Assembly (NCBI GenBank): GCA_963745945.1
Contig: CAVUZG010000004.1
Coordinates: 1,426,001-1,490,000, forward strand
DNA length: 64,000 nucleotides
Reading direction: 5' to 3'
From: DATFVA01 sp963745945
GTDB lineage: Bacteria > Bacteroidota > Ignavibacteria > Ignavibacteriales > Ignavibacteriaceae
Under the pieces are notes generated by a model. It searched no databases and was not told the DNA's origin. It was given only the letters and a program-made list of their open reading frames with translations. The first letter of the stretch is position 1, and the number at the start of each line of letters is the position of its first letter. The translations under genes were made by a program, and so were the position numbers. Shown one piece after another: positions 25,001 through 33,862 of the stretch.

Positions 25001-25035
25001 TTATGAGAGGCTGCAACAGCTGTAGCCTCTCATAA
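25001..25035 (+). terminator. Intercistronic hairpin between gdhA2 and the second fusion gene
   Basis: The perfect 12-bp inverted repeat TTATGAGAGGCT / AGCCTCTCATAA with an 11-base loop ends 19 bp before the next ATG. It occupies the same position as the hairpin after gdhA1, though the sequence is unrelated. Confidence 0.7.
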
Positions 25036-25054
25036 TTCTCTATCCGGATTAATT

Positions 25055-28000
25055 ATGAAAACCAGTTTCGAACAAATAAGAAATACTTTTGATGACCTCT
25101 GGGTAGAACACGGTTATGGTAACCGTTTCCAGGGATTTCAGAATTTGATGCGGCTTCGTATAAGGGATATTCTTCTGGTTTCCAGTCTTTATGATCTCTA
25201 CCTGTTTGAAGAAGACGGGAGACTTTATGAACTTATCCGGAATGAATACCAGGGACTAAACCTCAGTCACTCACCGGAACTTACAAGAGTCTCCAGCGGA
25301 CATGAGGCAATTAAATTAGCCAAAGAAGAAAAAAGATTCGATCTGATTATAACAACACTGCATATTGAAGATATGCATGCAATAAATTTTGCAAAACTCG
25401 TAAGAGAATCCGATCTGAATATTCCATTAATCCTGCTCGCACATGACAACCTTGAACTGAATACCCTTTTAATTAACGAAGATACCTCCGTCTTCGATAA
25501 AATATTTGTCTGGCAGGGAGATTTTAGAATTATTATTGCTATAATCAAATTTCTTGAAGATAAAATGAATGTTGCACACGATACCAAGATGGTTGGAGTG
25601 CAGGCAGTTATAGCAATAGAAGATAACCTCCGGTACTACTCTTCATTTCTCCCGCTTATTTATACTGAAATGCTTAAACAGTCTCAGAGATTAATTTCAG
25701 AAGGAATAAATCTTTCTCATAAATTTCTCAGAATGCGTGCGCGTCCGAAAATACTTTTATGTTCAAGTTATGAAGAAGCCTGGGAATATTATGAAAAATA
25801 CAAGGAGTTTATTCTTGGAATTATTTCAGACATAGATTTTCCACATCATGGAGAACCGGATCCGCATGCGGGAATTGAGTTTACCTTAAATGTAAAAAAA
25901 GAACATACTGATATACCTATCCTGCTTCTTTCAACAAATGCACGAAATGAAAATGCCGCAAAAGAAACGGGTGCAACTTTTATTATGAAAGATTCTCCGC
26001 TTCTGCTTAATGAAGTCAGGCATTTTTTAAATCATTATTTCAGCTTTGGTGATTTCGTTTTCAGAACATCAACAGGTATTGAAGTTGGAAGAGCGAACGA
26101 TTTACGGAGCCTAGAGGAACAACTTAAAATTATTCCCGAAGACAGTATAAAATATCACGCTGAAAGAAATCATTTTTCAAACTGGCTTAAGGCAAGAACC
26201 GAATTCTGGCTGGCGCATAAACTTCGTCCACGGAAAGTAAACGATTATCCTGATATTGAATCCTTACGGGATTATCTTATACATACTTTAAGAAATTACA
26301 GGCATAACAGGCAGAGAGGATTAATAACTGATTTCAGCAAAGATATTTTCGATTCGAATAGTACTTTTGCAAGAATCGGAGGTGGTTCACTCGGTGGTAA
26401 AGCCAGAGGATTAGGATTCGTTAATACACTTATAAATAATTACAATGTCCGGAATCAATATCAGGATATTAAAATATTTGTGCCTCCAGGTGTTGTACTG
26501 GGTACGGAAGTGTTTGATCAGTTTCTTGACGAAAATGATCTGAGAACTTTTGCGCTTAACTGCGATGATGATGAAGAAATTACAAGGCGATTTGTAGAAG
26601 CCGATAGCTTCCCTGAGGAAGTATTAGGTGAGCTTGCTGCTTTTCTGGATCTGATGCACACACCGCTTGCCGTGCGTTCATCCAGTCTTCTTGAGGATTC
26701 ACAATATCATCCTTTTGCAGGGGTGTATAAAACATATATGCTTCCGAACAACCATCATAATGCTCTTTCAAGGTTGAATGATTTACTGAATACGATTAAA
26801 AAAGTTTATGCTTCAACGTTTTACCAGGGAGCAAAAAATTATATCAGATTCACCTCCTACAGACTTGAAGAAGAGAAGATGGCAGTAATCATTCAGAAAA
26901 TGGTTGGGGAGGCTTATGGTAAAAGATTTTATCCTGATTTCTCCGGTGTAGCAAAATCATATAACTTTTATCCTATGGCGCCGCAATTTCCAGCCGACGG
27001 GATTGTATCAGTTGCACTCGGCTTGGGGAAAACTGTTGTAGACGGTGGAAACACAGTGCGGTTCTGCCCTAAGTATCCAACTGATCTGATTCAATTTTAT
27101 TCTGTTGAGGAATCGCTTAATACAAGCCAGAGAGAATTCTTTGCTTTACAGATGGAAAATAAACAGAGCTTTGAGTATTCAACACAGGATACTTTATTAA
27201 AACAATATCCAATTGAATCTTCTGAAACTGACGGAACGCTCGGAACTGTTGGCTCAACTTATTCACCTGACAATGATGCGATTTCTGACGGCATTTCTAG
27301 ACCCGGAATGAGAGTAGTAACATTTGCACCGCTGTTAAAATATAAACTCTTCCCTCTTCCGGAAATTCTTGAACTTCTTTTGGATATGGGAACATGGGGA
27401 ATGGGAACTCCTATTGAAATTGAATTTGCAGTAAATATGACTTCCGGAAAAGATAAGCCTAAGGAATTCGGACTTTTACAAATGAGACCTCTGGTTATAA
27501 ACAGAGAATCGGATAATTTTAATATTGAAGACCTCGATAAAGATCAATTGATTTGTACCTGCACTCAGGTTTTGGGAAATGGAATTATTGATGATATTTG
27601 TGATATCATATTTGTTGATCCCAATACTTTCGACCGATCTAAATCACGTGAAGTTGCAAAGGAAGTCAGTCTCTTTAACTCCAAACTAATGAATCTGAAC
27701 AGGCCTTATCTTTTAATTGGCATGGGGAGATGGGGAACTCTTGATCCATGGCTGGGAATTCCTGTAAAGTGGGAACAAATAGCAGGTGCTAAAACCATTG
27801 TTGAATCCGGCTTTAAAGAATTTTCCGTTGCTCCTTCACAAGGTTCACATTTTTTCCAGAATATTACCTCCTTCTTAGTGGGATATTTTACAGTTGATAC
27901 ACACAAGCATGAAGGTTTTATTAATTGGGATTGGCTGCTTAAACAGGAAGCGGAAGAAAAGAAAATATTTACTAAGCTATTACGTTTTGAAAAACCCATA

Positions 28001-28057
28001 GTTGTTAAAATGAATCGTCATAAGAATAAGGGTATTATTCTAAAGCCGGAAATTTAA
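25055..28057 (+). CDS. Double receiver-like / PPDK ATP-binding domain fusion protein, paralogue 2
   Basis: This 1000-residue paralogue of the protein at 20513 has the same layout: a degenerate first receiver, a second receiver with AIEDN, a candidate acceptor in IISDIDF and the Lys in FIMKDS, then the PPDK-type ATP-binding domain (GSLGGKARGLG, RSSSLLEDSQYHPFAG, LLQMRPL) and the private C-terminal region (LLIGMGRWGTLDPWLGIP, SQGSHFFQNITSF). It also lacks the phospho-His and PEP-binding domains. It adds a ~12-residue N-terminal extension. It follows gdhA2 and is 17 bp from the zinc-ribbon gene. The GDH/fusion pair has clearly been duplicated as a unit. Confidence 0.8.
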   Translation: MKTSFEQIRNTFDDLWVEHGYGNRFQGFQNLMRLRIRDILLVSSLYDLYLFEEDGRLYELIRNEYQGLNLSHSPELTRVSSGHEAIKLAKEEKRFDLIITTLHIEDMHAINFAKLVRESDLNIPLILLAHDNLELNTLLINEDTSVFDKIFVWQGDFRIIIAIIKFLEDKMNVAHDTKMVGVQAVIAIEDNLRYYSSFLPLIYTEMLKQSQRLISEGINLSHKFLRMRARPKILLCSSYEEAWEYYEKYKEFILGIISDIDFPHHGEPDPHAGIEFTLNVKKEHTDIPILLLSTNARNENAAKETGATFIMKDSPLLLNEVRHFLNHYFSFGDFVFRTSTGIEVGRANDLRSLEEQLKIIPEDSIKYHAERNHFSNWLKARTEFWLAHKLRPRKVNDYPDIESLRDYLIHTLRNYRHNRQRGLITDFSKDIFDSNSTFARIGGGSLGGKARGLGFVNTLINNYNVRNQYQDIKIFVPPGVVLGTEVFDQFLDENDLRTFALNCDDDEEITRRFVEADSFPEEVLGELAAFLDLMHTPLAVRSSSLLEDSQYHPFAGVYKTYMLPNNHHNALSRLNDLLNTIKKVYASTFYQGAKNYIRFTSYRLEEEKMAVIIQKMVGEAYGKRFYPDFSGVAKSYNFYPMAPQFPADGIVSVALGLGKTVVDGGNTVRFCPKYPTDLIQFYSVEESLNTSQREFFALQMENKQSFEYSTQDTLLKQYPIESSETDGTLGTVGSTYSPDNDAISDGISRPGMRVVTFAPLLKYKLFPLPEILELLLDMGTWGMGTPIEIEFAVNMTSGKDKPKEFGLLQMRPLVINRESDNFNIEDLDKDQLICTCTQVLGNGIIDDICDIIFVDPNTFDRSKSREVAKEVSLFNSKLMNLNRPYLLIGMGRWGTLDPWLGIPVKWEQIAGAKTIVESGFKEFSVAPSQGSHFFQNITSFLVGYFTVDTHKHEGFINWDWLLKQEAEEKKIFTKLLRFEKPIVVKMNRHKNKGIILKPEI

Positions 28058-28074
28058 TGAGTTAAAAAATCATT

Positions 28075-28272
28075 ATGGAAGAAAAAATTTCAAATATCCC
28101 TGAAACGTGCCCGCACTGCGGACACAAACTAAGTCCTTGGCAGCAGGTTTTGTTGAAGGTAGACAGAGCTATTACCTGTAAAAACTGCTGGTATAGAATT
28201 ATTCTGGAAACTGATCCGGAGAAAGATGCTTCAAATGATCAGGATAAATCATCAAAGTTTGAGGAAGACTAA
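28075..28272 (+). CDS. Small zinc-ribbon protein
   Basis: This 65-residue protein has two CxxC knuckles (CPHCGHKL and CKNCWYRI) about 20 residues apart, a classic zinc ribbon, and an acidic disordered tail (SNDQDKSSKFEED). Its TAA is one base before the ATG of the third GDH, so the two are translationally coupled. It could be a partner or folding aid of that enzyme, or a regulator; no function is known. Confidence 0.75.
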   Translation: MEEKISNIPETCPHCGHKLSPWQQVLLKVDRAITCKNCWYRIILETDPEKDASNDQDKSSKFEED

Positions 28273-28273
28273 A

Positions 28274-29521
28274 ATGGAATCTTATAATTCATTTCATGTT
28301 GCACAGCAGCAAATACTTGAAGCTGCAAAAATGCTGAACCTCGATGAGGCTACAACAAAACTTCTCAGTTTACCCCAAAGAGAATTTAATTTTACTCTAC
28401 ATGTGAAAATGGATTCAGGTAAAGTAAAAATATTTCAGGGATATAGAATTCAATATAATTTTGCGAGAGGTCCGGCAAAGGGAGGAATCAGATTTCACCC
28501 TGCGGAAACCATTGATACAATAAGAGCTCTTGGCTGCTGGATGACGTGGAAGACAGCGGTTCTTGATCTTCCGCTCGGTGGTGCCAAGGGAGGAGTTTGC
28601 TGCAATCCTAAAGAAATGTCAGATAGAGAGCTTGAAAATCTTTCACGCGAATACGTGAGGGCAATTGCTCCGATGATAGGTGTTGATAAAGATGTACCAG
28701 CACCCGATGTTTATACTAATCCTCAAACTATGGCATGGATGATGGATGAGTATGAAACCATCATGAATCTTCATCACCCCGGTTCTTTTACAGATAAACC
28801 AACACAAATCGGGGGAACTGAAGGAAGACGTGATGCAACTGCACGTGGCGGCGTAATCACCGTCAGGGAGGCTTGTAAACAATTAAACATAGATCCGCAC
28901 GGTACTTATGCTATTCAGGGATTTGGAAATGCCGGGCAGAGAGCCGGACTGCTACATCAGGAAATATTGGGTGGCGGAAAGCTTGTAGCTGTCAGTGATT
29001 CCAAGGGAGCAATTTATAATCCAGATGGATTTGATACAAAAGAGCTGGTATCATTTAAATTGAAAAAAGGTACAGTAAAAGGTTTTCCCGGTTCAAAAGA
29101 AATTAAGCATGATGAAGTCCTGGCCCTTGATGTAGATGTGCTTTATCCTGCTGCGTTGGAGAATTCTATTCACCTGAATAATGCGAATGAAATAAAAGCA
29201 AAAATAATTTGTGAACTTGCAAACGGACCAACGACTCCTGAAGCAGATTTAATTCTCTTCAAAAAAGGGATTCACATAATTCCCGATATACTTGCCAGCG
29301 CAGGCGGAGTCACCGTATCATATCTCGAGATGGTTCAGGATAAATATTCATTTTTCTGGGATGAGGAAACAATTCACAAACTTGTTGATGAAAAGCTCAC
29401 AAAAGCATATTATCGTGTTGATGAAGCTATTAAAGAAAAGAAAGTCCATCCGCGGCTGGGAGCAATGGTAGTTGGAGTTGCCCGTGTTGCAGAAGCATGC
29501 AAACTCAGGGGCTGGGTATGA
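28274..29521 (+). CDS. Glu/Leu/Phe/Val dehydrogenase family, third GDH
   Basis: I use ATG 28274 (MESYNSFHVAQQQIL), just after the zinc-ribbon stop and with GAGGAAG upstream; the longer frame overlaps that gene. The 415-residue enzyme is of the NAD-linked, archaeal/Bacillus-like GDH type: ARGPAKGGIRFHP, LPLGGAKGGVCCNP, DVPAPDVYTNPQTMAWMMDEY, and a nucleotide fold with QGFGNAGQR. It likely oxidises glutamate or makes it from ammonium, with a different cofactor preference from the two upstream copies. Substrate is not certain; leucine- or phenylalanine-type activity is less likely. Confidence 0.85.
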   Translation: MESYNSFHVAQQQILEAAKMLNLDEATTKLLSLPQREFNFTLHVKMDSGKVKIFQGYRIQYNFARGPAKGGIRFHPAETIDTIRALGCWMTWKTAVLDLPLGGAKGGVCCNPKEMSDRELENLSREYVRAIAPMIGVDKDVPAPDVYTNPQTMAWMMDEYETIMNLHHPGSFTDKPTQIGGTEGRRDATARGGVITVREACKQLNIDPHGTYAIQGFGNAGQRAGLLHQEILGGGKLVAVSDSKGAIYNPDGFDTKELVSFKLKKGTVKGFPGSKEIKHDEVLALDVDVLYPAALENSIHLNNANEIKAKIICELANGPTTPEADLILFKKGIHIIPDILASAGGVTVSYLEMVQDKYSFFWDEETIHKLVDEKLTKAYYRVDEAIKEKKVHPRLGAMVVGVARVAEACKLRGWV

Positions 29522-29550
29522 TTATCATTTAAATTTAAATACCAGTTCAA

Positions 29551-30981
29551 TTAAGGAAAAATTCCCAACGCCATATATGAAGTTGCAATTTTATCTATTG
29601 CATTTATAAAAGCAGCAGTTCGTAAATCAGGTATTTTTTTCACTCCCTTATATGTATCTCTCATCTCATTATAAGCTGTAATCATTGTTTCCTCAAGCCC
29701 TGAATTTACAAGATCTTCTTCTCCGGCTCCATGAATTATTATTTTCTTTGAATAGTCATCTAATTTTTTCCCGATTGCGGTTTCTATCGATTCAACTAAA
29801 GTCTTGTTTAATTTTTCCTCGTATCTTTTTCCCATTCTTCCGAATCTTACATGAGAAAGATTTTTAAGCCATTCAAAATATGATACTGTAACCCCGCCGG
29901 CATTTAAAAAGAGATCCGGAATTATTAAAACATTCTTTTTAAGAAGTATATCTTCTGCTTCAGGAGTAACCGGACCATTGGCTGCTTCAGCAATAATCTT
30001 GGCATTAATTTTTTTAGCATTCTCAATATTAATCTGATTTTCCAGTGCCGCCGGAATAAGAATATCACACGGAATCTCCAAAGCCCTGAGTGTATGTTTG
30101 ATGTTCTTTGCCTTTTTAAAATTCAATATTGATCCTGTTTCATCCCTGTGTTTTTTTACAGCTTCAACATCGAGACCGTTTTGGTTATAGATTGCTCCTT
30201 CATATTCGGCAATAGCAATGATAACTGCTCCATCCTCCTGAAAACATTTTCCGGTGTGATAACCTACATTACCAAGACCCTGAATTACAATTTTTTTCCC
30301 TTCAATACCTTTTGTTAACCCTATTGCTTTCATATCTTCTGCCTGGTCTACAGCTTCCCTAACTCCATAGTAAACACCTCTTCCTGTCGCAGCTACTCTT
30401 CCCTGGACACCTCCCTGGCTAATCGGCTTACCGGTAACACATGCGTAAGCATCAATCTGTCCGGGATTGAAAGCCGCATAAGTATCTGCAATCCACGCCA
30501 TTTCTCTGCCGCTTGTGCCGTAATCAGGTGCAGGAACATCAATTCCGGGTCCGATAAAATTTTTCTTAATTAATTCGGCAGTATATCTACGTGTTATACT
30601 TTCTAATTCAACTTCAGAATATATTTTGGGATTAATTTTTACTCCACCTTTAGCACCACCAAAAGGAACTTCAACAACTGCACATTTATAAGTCATAAGT
30701 GCGGCGAGTGCCATTACTTCATCCTGGTTTACAGAAAGGCTGAATCTTATTCCACCTTTAACAGGAAGTTTATGCTGACTATGTTCAACACGATAAGCTG
30801 TAAAAACTTCAATTTTATCCTTTATCCTCACAGGAAACCGCATTCTGTAAACACTGTTACAATACTTAATCTGATCAAGGAGTCCTTTAGGATAATTGGT
30901 ATAACTTGCAGCCCTGTCAAAGTAATTTAATACATCATCAAAAAAACTATGTTTACGTTTTTCGCTTATATCACTTTGCAT
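29551..30981 (-). CDS. Glu/Leu/Phe/Val dehydrogenase family, fourth GDH
   Basis: This 476-residue enzyme is convergent with the third GDH (29-bp gap). It has the motifs LPVKGGIRFSLSVNQDEV, VPFGGAKGGVKINP, GIDVPAPDYGTSGREM and QGLGNVGYHTG, and a C-terminal extension of about 60 residues (LDDYSKKIIIHGAGEEDLVNSG) seen in Bacteroidota mitochondrial-type GDHs. The ATG at 30981 (MQSDISEKRKHSFFDD) fits the family. It probably serves glutamate breakdown or synthesis under other conditions than the gdhA pair. Confidence 0.85.
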   Translation of the reverse strand: MQSDISEKRKHSFFDDVLNYFDRAASYTNYPKGLLDQIKYCNSVYRMRFPVRIKDKIEVFTAYRVEHSQHKLPVKGGIRFSLSVNQDEVMALAALMTYKCAVVEVPFGGAKGGVKINPKIYSEVELESITRRYTAELIKKNFIGPGIDVPAPDYGTSGREMAWIADTYAAFNPGQIDAYACVTGKPISQGGVQGRVAATGRGVYYGVREAVDQAEDMKAIGLTKGIEGKKIVIQGLGNVGYHTGKCFQEDGAVIIAIAEYEGAIYNQNGLDVEAVKKHRDETGSILNFKKAKNIKHTLRALEIPCDILIPAALENQINIENAKKINAKIIAEAANGPVTPEAEDILLKKNVLIIPDLFLNAGGVTVSYFEWLKNLSHVRFGRMGKRYEEKLNKTLVESIETAIGKKLDDYSKKIIIHGAGEEDLVNSGLEETMITAYNEMRDTYKGVKKIPDLRTAAFINAIDKIATSYMALGIFP

Positions 30982-31152
30982 TTTTACACCGTCATTTTTT
31001 AATTTTGATTGAAGTTACGTATTAAATCAATATCTGCAAAACGGTCAGGTCAAAATCTGATGAATGATGTTATAGCTTCACTCACAAAATTCCAAAAAAG
31101 GATGACAGACTATAACTAAAATCCATTACTTATTAATAAAAATAAAACTTAA

Positions 31153-31353
31153 CTCTTATTTCGTTCACCAATAAAGTCTGAGTTGTTATTTAAGTTGGGA
31201 TATCCAGGTAAGGTCAGAAGAAATACTCAAATTCGGTTATTTAATGAATTGAAATCAAATTTAGAAGAGCTTAAACTTGGAAATCCTCCTATTGATTTTA
31301 TGAGAGCAAAATTTTCTTATTTATATTTGGACGATAACTATCGGTTTCTTTAA
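31153..31353 (+). pseudogene. Orphan open frame without start codon
   Basis: Between TAA 31150-31152 and TAA 31351-31353 the plus strand is open for 66 codons (LFRSPIKSELLFKLGYPGK, NTQIRLFNELKSNLEELKL, KFSYLYLDDNYRFL). There is no ATG before its middle and no ribosome site. The composition looks like real protein, so it may be the end of a lost gene. No family is recognised. The stretch 30982-31152 shows nothing. Confidence 0.25.
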
Positions 31354-31387
31354 AAGATTAATCCAGATAAAAGGATGAAAACAGCGA

Positions 31388-32002
31388 ATGGCAAAAGTAA
31401 TTCAATTAGAAACCTCCGCAAATTCCAGTCTTGGATATAAAAGAGCAAAGAAGAGAAAATCGAAGGAAAGGGAAACAGAAGGACAGCTTAATCTGTTCGC
31501 TCAGGCAGAGGCAAATGTAATTCAGCTACCCTCACGATTTACACCTTTTGAAGAAGCTTTGTGGCTCGATGAAAAAGAAGATCCCGGTGCACAGGAGGCA
31601 TACATTAAAGCAATAATTTTAGAAGACTGCATAGCCGACGCAAACTGTAATCTTGGAATTCTTGAAACACGGTCTGGGAATATTATAAAAGCATTTGCCT
31701 ATTTTACAGAATGCTTAAAATTTGAGCCGCGTCATCTTGAAGCGCACTATAATCTTGCTAATCTTTATTTTGAACAGAAAGATTACAGGGTAGCAAAACT
31801 TCATTATGAGATAGCGGCGGACATAGATCCGGAATTTTCGAATATCTATTTTAACCTTGCACTTGTGTATGCTATGAATGAAGAATTTGATGATGCATTG
31901 AATGCTTTGATAAAATATAAATCTCTTGTTTCTCCCGTTGAGGGAAAGAAAGCCGATAGCTTGCTCACCAGCCTCAAAAAATCACTTTCTGAAAATAATT
32001 AG
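31388..32002 (+). CDS. TPR-repeat protein
   Basis: This is a 204-residue soluble protein. The first ~45 residues are basic and low-complexity (KRAKKRKSKERE), followed by about three tetratricopeptide repeats at 65-185 (ADANCNLGILETRSGNIIKA, LEAHYNLANLYFEQKDYRVA, SNIYFNLALVYAMNEEFDDA). TPRs mediate protein contacts. The N-terminus matches TPR proteins found next to MerR-type regulators in related genomes, but no such gene is here. Partner unknown. Confidence 0.75.
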   Translation: MAKVIQLETSANSSLGYKRAKKRKSKERETEGQLNLFAQAEANVIQLPSRFTPFEEALWLDEKEDPGAQEAYIKAIILEDCIADANCNLGILETRSGNIIKAFAYFTECLKFEPRHLEAHYNLANLYFEQKDYRVAKLHYEIAADIDPEFSNIYFNLALVYAMNEEFDDALNALIKYKSLVSPVEGKKADSLLTSLKKSLSENN

Positions 32003-32238
32003 CTCAGAATTTACTTTAAGTGATTCTAATATATCTATTGTTTTTAAGTTTTTAATTTTCTACTTTGTTCTCACTAAAAATTATTTTTGTGAAGGATGTA
32101 TTTGATCTTTCAAAATAATAAAGCTCATTACTTCTTGTTTCTTAATCTATCAGGAAACTGTTACCGTATTTCTGATCTGTATCCTTTAGTTACTTATTTC
32201 TCAGTTCAATAATCACTTAACAACCAATGAGGTTATAT

Positions 32239-32943
32239 ATGTTACGTTCAATTACTGTTCTTTTTTCAATTCTTCTGTTAGCTTCTATGTGTTATGCACA
32301 AAATGCACCTGAAGCACCTTCGGGTTACAGAGCTGAACTTCAGCAAGGTACTTCTTTTACCGGATTTCAATGGACTCCAGGAGTTGATAATTTTAATGGG
32401 AAGTTGGCTGCTATAGTTCCAACTTATAATGGTGAAGGCGGTCTTGGACAAATGTCACTTTACGGAATCAAGTATGGTTATTTTATCTCCAGTGGCTGGG
32501 CAGTTGGGGGAATAGTTGATTTCGGTTCTAATTCAAACACACAGGATATAACAGGTGGAGGACAGCAGAAACATAGCGGAACAGAATTTGGTATTATGGG
32601 ATTTGTAAATCACTATTTTCAGCCTAAATTTGAAAATGTTGCTGTATGGATTGGTGCCGATATTTCATTTGGTTCAGTTTCCTCAACTGACGAAACAACA
32701 GGAACAAACCCATCTAAAACCGAATTATCAGCCTCTTCACTTGGAATAGGACTGGATTTTGGTGCACAATATTTCATTGATAAAGGGTTTTCTTTATCAG
32801 CCAATTACCAGGTTGGATTTTTAAGTTTAAATCAGCCCGAATTAACACAAACCAATGGAAATGTTAGCACAACAGTTAAGGGTCCAAGTGCTTCATGGTT
32901 TGGAACAATGACAGGCAGTCTTGGAATAAACTTTTCTTTCTGA
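32239..32943 (+). CDS. Outer-membrane beta-barrel protein
   Basis: ATG 32239 (MLRSITVLFSILLLASMCYAQN) has GAGG seven bases upstream and begins a signal peptide; ATG 32227 is the alternative. The 234-residue product has alternating amphipathic strands with aromatic ends (GYFISSGWAVGGIVDFGSNS, GIMGFVNHYFQPKF) and ends in Phe (GSLGINFSF), typical of 8-strand porin-like barrels. It is the outer-membrane protein of a single-gene unit with its own terminator. Confidence 0.75.
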   Translation: MLRSITVLFSILLLASMCYAQNAPEAPSGYRAELQQGTSFTGFQWTPGVDNFNGKLAAIVPTYNGEGGLGQMSLYGIKYGYFISSGWAVGGIVDFGSNSNTQDITGGGQQKHSGTEFGIMGFVNHYFQPKFENVAVWIGADISFGSVSSTDETTGTNPSKTELSASSLGIGLDFGAQYFIDKGFSLSANYQVGFLSLNQPELTQTNGNVSTTVKGPSASWFGTMTGSLGINFSF

Positions 32944-32956
32944 TTCCTTTTATACT

Positions 32957-32985
32957 GAGCCGTCTTCAATGACGGCTCTTTTTTT
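32957..32985 (+). terminator. Intrinsic terminator after the beta-barrel gene
   Basis: The perfect inverted repeat GAGCCGTC / GACGGCTC with a 6-base loop is followed by seven T, 13 bp after the stop. Confidence 0.9.
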
Positions 32986-33021
32986 CTCTTCTAATTTTAT
33001 TTCACTCAAACCCGAACTGTT

Positions 33022-33804
33022 ATGATATCATTAATTATTACCCTTTTAATTATTTCAACAAATTTATTTTCCCAAACAACAGTAGAAAAAAAAGATTGGA
33101 AGTCTTTTTATGATGAATATAATGTGAAAGGATGTATAATTATTTACGATCTGAAAAAAGATCAATATTTCGTTTACAATAAAGAGAGATCTGTAGAAAC
33201 TTTTCTTCCTGCGTCAACCTTCAAAATATTCAATTCACTTGTAGCTCTGGAAACCGGGGTGATAAAAGACGAAAACGAAGTAATTCCATGGGATAGTGTA
33301 AACAGGCAGTATGATAAATGGAATATGGATCAGACATTACGGACGGCAATAAAATATTCTGCAGTCTGGGCATACCAGGTTATCGCCAGAAAAATCGGGG
33401 AAGAAAGGATGCAGCATTTTGTGGATTCAGCCAGATATGGAAACTGCAATATTAGCGGAGGTATTGATCTCTTCTGGCTTCAGGGAGGTTTAAGAATTTC
33501 TCCCGCTGAACAGGTAGAATTTCTTAAACGATTATATTTTAATGATCTTCCCTTTTCGCAAAGAAGTATGAACATTGTAAAGGATATTTTGATAAATGAA
33601 AAAACTGAGAGATATATTCTACGGGGTAAAACAGGGTGGGCAGCAAGAGTTGAGAAAGGAATCGGCTGGTATGTTGGATATCTTGAGGAGAATGGTGATG
33701 TTTATTTTTTTGCCAATAATTTAGATATAAAAAATGATTCGGATGTTAAATCAAGAATTCCAATAGTTAAAAATATTTTTAAAAGTATGGGATTATTAAA
33801 ATAA
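33022..33804 (+). CDS. Class D (OXA-like) beta-lactamase
   Basis: This is a 260-residue protein with a short signal peptide (MISLIITLLIISTNLFS). All class D marks are present: the serine nucleophile and carboxylated Lys in PASTFKIFNS, the second motif in YSAVWAYQ, YGN in ARYGNCNISGG, an omega-region Trp in LFWLQGGLR, and the KTG motif in RGKTGWA followed by WYVGYLE. It should be exported to the periplasm and open beta-lactam rings. It is a lone gene without mobile-element flanks, so it looks like a chromosomal enzyme of this lineage. Activity and spectrum are not known. Confidence 0.9.
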   Translation: MISLIITLLIISTNLFSQTTVEKKDWKSFYDEYNVKGCIIIYDLKKDQYFVYNKERSVETFLPASTFKIFNSLVALETGVIKDENEVIPWDSVNRQYDKWNMDQTLRTAIKYSAVWAYQVIARKIGEERMQHFVDSARYGNCNISGGIDLFWLQGGLRISPAEQVEFLKRLYFNDLPFSQRSMNIVKDILINEKTERYILRGKTGWAARVEKGIGWYVGYLEENGDVYFFANNLDIKNDSDVKSRIPIVKNIFKSMGLLK

Positions 33805-33862
33805 AAAGCGGCACTCCGGCAATGGAACACCGCTCTCTTTGTGCGTGGTTGAGATGAAGATT

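Noticed and set aside
33022..33804. Beta-lactamase on a mobile element
   Set aside because: No transposase, integrase, inverted terminal repeats or attC-like site was seen within several kb.
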